Position numbers and translations under genes: made by a program. 64,000 bases of DNA from Candidatus Onthomonas avicola (lineage in GTDB: Bacteria > Bacillota > Clostridia > Oscillospirales > Oscillospiraceae): contig DVJB01000062.1 in NCBI GenBank assembly GCA_018710845.1, positions 1-64,000 on the forward strand, written 5' to 3'. Every line of letters begins with the position of its first letter. Positions within the stretch are counted from its first letter, which is position 1. The notes beneath the pieces are model-generated. The model made no database searches. It worked only from the letters and a program-made list of their open reading frames with translations, and had not been told where the DNA came from. Shown piece by piece: positions 59,710 through 64,000 of this stretch.

Positions 59710-60633
59710 ATGGATGCTTTTTACCAGTTGTTTGAAGAGATTGTGGCGTTTGACAGCATTCAACAGGTGATTCGGTATTTTCAGACCATTGCGGTGTCCG
59801 ATCTGGTGGATGTGGCCATTATCGCCTTTATTTTTTACCGATTGATCTTACTGATCCGAAATACTCAGGCGGGACAGGTATTCAAAGGCGTTTTCCTCGT
59901 CATCGGCTTCCTGTGGCTGTCAGACCTGTTCAATCTTCATGTGTTGAATTTTATTCTGGAAAGTCTGGTCCAGGTCGGATTCCTGGCGTTGATTGTCGTC
60001 TTTCAGCCGGAAATTCGCCATTTTCTGGGACAAGTCGGCAGCGGCAATTTGAAACGCTATCTGAAAAACCCCGGGGAGCGCGATGAACTGGAGATCGCCA
60101 TCACCCAGACAGTGCAGGCCTACCGGGATATGTCCCGCAGCAAGACGGGCGCGTTGACCGTCTTTGAGCGCAACAGCATCCTAAATGATTTCATCCGTAC
60201 CGGAACGCAGCTGGACGCGGCGGTTTCCAGCGAGCTGCTGAAGAATATTTTTTGGAATAAGGCCCCGCTGCACGACGGGGCAGTCATCATCCGTGCCGGA
60301 CGGATCGTGGGGGCCGGTTGCGTCCTGCCCCTGTCCGGAAACGTGAATATCAGCCGGGAGCTGGGAACCCGCCATCGGGCCGGTATTGGGGTCACGGAAC
60401 ATACGGACGCGGTGGTGGTCATCTGCTCGGAGGAGACCGGCTCCATTTCCGTCGCCGTAGAGGGGACGCTCAGGCGTCACCTCGCCCCGGAGACGCTGGA
60501 GCGGATGCTGCGCAACGAGTTGCTTGGCCCAGCGGACGAGGCGGAGAAGAAGGACGCCGGCCTGCTGCCCCTGAACAACCTGCTGTCTCTGTTTAAGGTA
60601 AAAAAGGAGGGCGGGGATGACCATGTGGAGTAA
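59710..60633 (+). CDS. cdaA: Diadenylate cyclase CdaA
   Basis: A 307-aa membrane enzyme making c-di-AMP, a regulator of potassium and osmotic balance. Three N-terminal membrane helices (about 35-50, 57-75, 80-98), then a DAC domain with the catalytic Asp189-Gly-Ala motif (PLHDGAVII) and Arg221-His-Arg (GTRHRAGIG). The C-terminal ~40 residues are charged. It overlaps cdaR by 17 nt. glmM, which follows cdaR in many Firmicutes, is not here. Confidence 0.97.
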   Translation: MDAFYQLFEEIVAFDSIQQVIRYFQTIAVSDLVDVAIIAFIFYRLILLIRNTQAGQVFKGVFLVIGFLWLSDLFNLHVLNFILESLVQVGFLALIVVFQPEIRHFLGQVGSGNLKRYLKNPGERDELEIAITQTVQAYRDMSRSKTGALTVFERNSILNDFIRTGTQLDAAVSSELLKNIFWNKAPLHDGAVIIRAGRIVGAGCVLPLSGNVNISRELGTRHRAGIGVTEHTDAVVVICSEETGSISVAVEGTLRRHLAPETLERMLRNELLGPADEAEKKDAGLLPLNNLLSLFKVKKEGGDDHVE

Positions 60634-61906
60634 GTTTCGAGGCAGCCGCCTTTTCTATATGATACTGGCAGTGCTGGCGGCGGTGATCTGCTGGCTCTAT
60701 GTGGATCTGGCGCGGCAGCCAGATGCGAGAGTGACGATCAGCAATATTCCGGTTACCTATGCCGGGGAGGAGCAGCTCAACGAAATGGGGCTGCTGATCT
60801 TGGATGAGAATCCTACCATCTCGATCCGGGTGGAAGGCCCCAGAAGCGTGATCACACGGCTGAATCGCGAGAATATCACCATCACCGTCTCTACCGCGGG
60901 GATCACGGAGGCCGGTGTCTACAGCCTGGAATGCTCGATCAATCTGCCCGGCTCGGTCACCAGTGCGACCAGCAATCCGGTCGCAATCACCTCCCGCAGC
61001 GCTACAGAGGTGGATGTGACGGTGGTGGAGATGGTGAGCAATACCGTCCCTATCCGGGCGGAATTTACCGGCACACTGGCGGAAAACCGCTTCTATGACG
61101 AGGACAGCTTTGTGCTGGAGCAGACCGAGCTGGAGATCCGCGGCGAGGAGAGTGAGGTCAATCAGGTCAGCTACGCGAAGGTCGAGCTGAGCGAGATGAA
61201 TCTGACGGACACATGGACAGGCCGCCTTCCGGTGGTCCTGTGTGACGCGCAGGGCAACGAACTGGATACGGAAAACCTGCTTTTGGAGACGGACATGATC
61301 TCTGTCGCCTTTTATGTGGAGTGCTATAAAGAGGTCCCGTTAACTGTCACGCTGCTCTCCGGCGGCGGTGCCAGCAGTGAGAATGCGGACTACACCATTG
61401 ACCCGCCAACCATCACGGTGACCGGCCAGGAGGCTGTGCTGGAAGATCTGACCGAGGTCTCGCTCGGAACAATAGATCTGAGTCAGGTCATCACAACCGA
61501 GCAGTTTGAGTTTGACATCGTGTTGCCCGATCAGGTCAGCAGCCGTGACGGAGTGACCAGCGCCACCGTGACCGTCAGCGTCACCGGCCTGGAGACACGC
61601 ATGATAGAGACCAGCAATATCCAGCTGCTCAACGCACCGGAAGGCTATCACTATCAGTATGATTCCCTCACTGTGCGGGTGCGCGGCCGGACGGAAGATT
61701 TTGATATGCTCCTCACAGACGATATTCAGGTCACAGCTGACCTGAGCGGCGTCAATATAGAGGCGGGCAGCACGGTCACCGTTCCGGTCGAGGTAGAGAT
61801 CGTCGGCATTTCGGAGCTGGGCGTTCTGGGCAGTTATACCCTGCCTATCACGGTCACGGCTGCGGAGGAGGAGCCTTCCACAACCGTGACGGCTGAGGGC
61901 GCGTGA
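60617..61906 (+). CDS. cdaR: CdaR-like regulator with YbbR domains
   Basis: A 429-aa protein: one N-terminal membrane helix (about 12-27) then an extracytoplasmic region of YbbR repeats (four or so, for example VTISNIPVTYAG, PTISIRVEGP, VPLTVTL, PTITVTGQEAVLEDL). CdaR binds CdaA and modulates c-di-AMP synthesis. ATG 60617 with AGGAGGG 6 nt upstream. C-terminal end is acidic/Thr-rich. Followed by a fresh promoter before yicC. Confidence 0.92.
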   Translation: MTMWSKFRGSRLFYMILAVLAAVICWLYVDLARQPDARVTISNIPVTYAGEEQLNEMGLLILDENPTISIRVEGPRSVITRLNRENITITVSTAGITEAGVYSLECSINLPGSVTSATSNPVAITSRSATEVDVTVVEMVSNTVPIRAEFTGTLAENRFYDEDSFVLEQTELEIRGEESEVNQVSYAKVELSEMNLTDTWTGRLPVVLCDAQGNELDTENLLLETDMISVAFYVECYKEVPLTVTLLSGGGASSENADYTIDPPTITVTGQEAVLEDLTEVSLGTIDLSQVITTEQFEFDIVLPDQVSSRDGVTSATVTVSVTGLETRMIETSNIQLLNAPEGYHYQYDSLTVRVRGRTEDFDMLLTDDIQVTADLSGVNIEAGSTVTVPVEVEIVGISELGVLGSYTLPITVTAAEEEPSTTVTAEGA

Positions 61907-61922
61907 AAGCCGGGAAAACAGC

Positions 61923-61951
61923 TTTACAGTCTGCCGCTTCTTTGCTATAAT
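61923..61951 (+). promoter_or_regulatory. Promoter for yicC-remA-gmk-rpoZ
   Basis: TTTACA (61923-61928), 17-nt spacer and TATAAT (61946-61951) with extended TGC before the -10 box. Leader about 35 nt. Confidence 0.85.
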
Positions 61952-61992
61952 ATTATTTCAAATACTGTGCTTTGCCAGAAGGGAGGCGGCGC

Positions 61993-62871
61993 ATGCTCAA
62001 GAGTATGACTGGCTATGGGCGGGGAGAGGCGTCTTTACACCAGCGAGCGATCGTGGTGGAACTGCGCAGTGTGAATAACCGCTATCTGGACTGCAATGTC
62101 CGGCTGCCCCGCGTCTATGCCTGCGCGGAGGAGGCGGTAGTCTCCTCGGTGAAGGGGGCTGTCTCCCGCGGGAAGGTGGATGTTACCGTAACGGTGGACT
62201 CCTCGGCAGCGGACGCGGTCACCGTCAGCCTCAACCGTCCCGTCGCGTCCGGCTACTACCAGGCGCTTCGGGAGCTGGGGGAGCTGTACGGCCTGAAGGA
62301 CGATATCTCAATCTCTCTGCTTTCTCGATTTCCGGACGTGTTCCGGGTGGAAAAGGTGCCGGAAAACTTGGAGGAGCTGACCGAGGATATCCGGGCGGTC
62401 ACGCAGATGGCCCTAAAAGATTACAATGCCATGCGGGCCCGGGAGGGTGCCCGGCTGGCGGAGGACCTGCTGTCCCGCCTGGACACGCTTGAGCGCCTCA
62501 CCACGCAGGTGGAGGCGCGTTCTCCCGAGACAGTGGCGGCCTATCGCCAGCGGCTGACCGAGCGTATCCGGGAGGTGCTGGAGGACCGGCAGATTGACGA
62601 GAGCCGCATCCTGACCGAGGCTGCGGTCTTCGCCGACAAGGTCGCCGTCGCGGAGGAGACAGTCCGTCTGCGCAGCCATATCGGCCAGTTCCGGGATATG
62701 GTGCGCGAGGGCGGCGTGATTGGACGGAAGCTGGACTTTTTGATTCAGGAGATGAATCGGGAGACCAACACCACCGGCTCAAAATGCAACGATCTGGAGC
62801 TGTCCACCATTGTCGTGGAGATGAAGGCGGAGCTGGAAAAAATGCGGGAACAGGTCCAGAATATCGAGTGA
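61993..62871 (+). CDS. YicC/YloC family endoribonuclease-like protein
   Basis: A 292-aa protein with N-terminal MTGYGRGEA and VELRSVNNRYLDCNVRLP, and C-terminal GRKLDFLIQEMNRETNTTGSKCNDLELSTIVVEMKAELEKMREQVQN-type helix characteristic of the family. YicC has been shown to have endoribonuclease activity linked to small RNA turnover in E. coli. ATG 61993 follows GGGAGG; the open frame starts at 61972. First gene of the conserved yicC-remA-gmk-rpoZ block. Confidence 0.94.
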   Translation: MLKSMTGYGRGEASLHQRAIVVELRSVNNRYLDCNVRLPRVYACAEEAVVSSVKGAVSRGKVDVTVTVDSSAADAVTVSLNRPVASGYYQALRELGELYGLKDDISISLLSRFPDVFRVEKVPENLEELTEDIRAVTQMALKDYNAMRAREGARLAEDLLSRLDTLERLTTQVEARSPETVAAYRQRLTERIREVLEDRQIDESRILTEAAVFADKVAVAEETVRLRSHIGQFRDMVREGGVIGRKLDFLIQEMNRETNTTGSKCNDLELSTIVVEMKAELEKMREQVQNIE

Positions 62872-62889
62872 TATGGGGGCGCGGGACTC

Positions 62890-63165
62890 ATGTGGATGCT
62901 GAACATCGGATACGGCAATATGGTCTCAGCGGACCGGATTATCGCCATCGTCAGTCCTGATTCTGCCCCCATCAAGCGTATCATTCAGGAGGGACGGGAC
63001 CGCGGCATGCTGATCGACGCGACCTACGGCCGCCGGACCCGCTCGGTCATTATCGCAGATACGGATCACGTTATTCTCTCTGCGTTGCTGCCAGAGACGA
63101 TCTCTGGGCGACTGGAGGGCAGAGAGAGCGCCGGTAAGGAGGAGACCGATGAGGAAGACCGCTAA
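62890..63165 (+). CDS. remA: RemA family regulator (DUF370)
   Basis: A 91-aa DNA-binding protein; conserved [36 protein letters not shown] and [29 protein letters not shown]. In Bacillus RemA activates matrix genes and osmoprotection genes. Start could be ATG 62890 or ATG 62896; the latter matches the usual family N terminus, but SD spacing (GGGGG 62875-62879) fits 62890. C-terminal tail is acidic. Overlaps gmk by 17 nt. Confidence 0.93.
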   Translation: MWMLNIGYGNMVSADRIIAIVSPDSAPIKRIIQEGRDRGMLIDATYGRRTRSVIIADTDHVILSALLPETISGRLEGRESAGKEETDEEDR

Positions 63166-63766
63166 AAGGGGACAGATTATCGTGGTCTCCGGGCCGTCCG
63201 GAGCGGGCAAGAGCACTGTGATTGCGGAGGTCCGTACCAGAAGGGCGAACCTCACTTTTTCCATCTCCTACACAACTCGCCAGCCCCGACAGGGCGAGGA
63301 AAACCATGTCCACTACCATTTTGTGGATCAGGAGACTTTTCGTCAGATGATTGAGGAGGGAGCCTTCCTGGAATATGCCTCCTATCAGGGAAATTATTAC
63401 GGCACGGCCAGGGCAGATGTGGAGGCTCTGGTGGGGGATGGCTACGACGTTCTGCTGGATATTGAGGTGCAGGGCGGCGCGACGGTACGACGGCTCTGTC
63501 CGGAGGCCACGCTGATTTTTGTCGTTCCCCCCTCGTTCGGAGAGCTCTCCCGCCGTCTGCACGGCCGTCAGAGCGAGAGCGAGGAGGTCATCCAGGGACG
63601 CTTGAATCGGGCACGCGAGGAATACCGCGAGATTCCGAACTACGACTATCTGGTCATCAACGACAAGATTTCGGAGGCAGCCGATGAGGTGCTCTCTATT
63701 TTGAAGGCGCAGGATTGCCGGGTTTCGGCCCGGTTTGACATGATTAAGGGGGATATAAGTCTATGA
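63149..63766 (+). CDS. gmk: Guanylate kinase
   Basis: A 205-aa kinase converting GMP to GDP. P-loop GPSGAGKST (15-23), [27 protein letters not shown]-binding region, and [12 protein letters not shown] and [14 protein letters not shown] are diagnostic. ATG 63149 lies within remA with AAGGAGGAG as SD. Overlaps rpoZ by 4 nt. Confidence 0.97.
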   Translation: MRKTAKRGQIIVVSGPSGAGKSTVIAEVRTRRANLTFSISYTTRQPRQGEENHVHYHFVDQETFRQMIEEGAFLEYASYQGNYYGTARADVEALVGDGYDVLLDIEVQGGATVRRLCPEATLIFVVPPSFGELSRRLHGRQSESEEVIQGRLNRAREEYREIPNYDYLVINDKISEAADEVLSILKAQDCRVSARFDMIKGDISL

Positions 63767-63975
63767 TTCTCTATCCGATGAACGAACTGCTGCGCGGCGG
63801 CATCGGCAGCCGTTACGAGCTGGTCAATCTGGTGGCCCATCGTGCCCGTGAGATTGCCGGCGCAGAAACCAATGACAACCCGCTGGAGGAGAAGCCGGTG
63901 ACCATCGCGCTCAACGAGGCGCGGGCCGGACTGCTGAATCGTCCGGGAGAGAGCCATCAGCAAACCGTAAATTGA
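63763..63975 (+). CDS. rpoZ: RNA polymerase omega subunit
   Basis: A 70-aa omega subunit: LYPMNELLRGGIGSRYELVNLVAHRAREIAG and KPVTIALNEARAG match the family. It assists assembly of the beta-prime subunit. Starts in the gmk stop (ATGA). The window ends 25 nt after its stop; priA/coaBC usually follow. C-terminal tail is short. Confidence 0.93.
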   Translation: MILYPMNELLRGGIGSRYELVNLVAHRAREIAGAETNDNPLEEKPVTIALNEARAGLLNRPGESHQQTVN

Positions 63976-64000
63976 ATGGAGCATCCCTTCCGCAAGCCGG

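Overview
The window looks like chromosome from a strictly anaerobic, spore-forming gut Firmicute, most likely of the Oscillospiraceae (Oscillibacter/Flavonifractor-like). This rests on a GC-rich coding bias, Clostridia-type gene neighbourhoods (yajC/SCIFF, scpAB/ytfJ, cmk-plsC-ispH::rpsA, yicC-remA-gmk-rpoZ), sporulation genes, many GTG/TTG starts and strong Shine-Dalgarno (SD) sites. It is an inference, as no 16S gene is present. Nearly all genes lie on the + strand. The exceptions are one large secreted protein and one LacI regulator. I found no prophage, transposase, CRISPR array or defence island.

Layout: (1) 0.2-2.7 kb: yajC, a TIGR04086 membrane protein, and the SCIFF ranthipeptide precursor with its radical-SAM maturase. 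(2) 3-5.6 kb: proC, a spoIIM-like gene and xerD, then a hairpin-rich repeat. (3) 5.9-10.2 kb, minus strand: a 1436-aa secreted glucosaminidase-like protein with seven FN3 modules in a higher-order repeat. (4) 10.5-13.3 kb: tRNA-Pro(CGG) and two radical-SAM-family genes. (5) 13.34-13.71 kb: a promoter-to-terminator unit of about 335 nt with no ORF and a strongly branched predicted fold. It is the best candidate here for an undescribed RNA, and it sits just before a six-gene polyamine operon (13.8-20.1 kb). (6) 20.3-33.9 kb: alpha-glucan uptake and breakdown (LacI regulator, MalEFG-like transporter, pullulanase, debranching enzyme, glycogen phosphorylase, GH13 glucosidase, HAD hydrolase). (7) 34-38.8 kb: rplS, rbgA, rnhB, yraN, thrC, phosphoesterase. 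(8) 38.8-45.4 kb: tig-clpP-clpX-lon-engB proteostasis cluster. (9) 45.5-50.8 kb: M50 peptidase, scpA, scpB, DUF2953, ytfJ, dacF, rluB-like. (10) 50.9-58 kb: RpiR regulator, HI0933-like flavoprotein, cmk, plsC, ispH::rpsA fusion, ispD, ispF. (11) 58.1-64 kb: DUF3343 plus a cysteine-desulfurase-like enzyme, cdaA-cdaR, yicC, remA, gmk, rpoZ.

How the parts connect: the polyamine operon encodes arginine to agmatine to putrescine (SpeA, SpeB), followed by two separate routes to spermidine: SpeD/SpeE, and carboxyspermidine dehydrogenase/decarboxylase. The glucan cluster imports maltodextrins, debranches them and phosphorolyses the chains, but no transporter ATPase is encoded here. Several expression devices are visible at base level: an SD buried in a hairpin arm (630 gene), a hairpin between scfA and scfB, a 21-nt palindrome over the tig -10 box, and a promoter plus SD/ATG inside ispH::rpsA that could release free ribosomal protein S1.

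All functional calls come from reading motifs and gene context. No database search or folding program was run.
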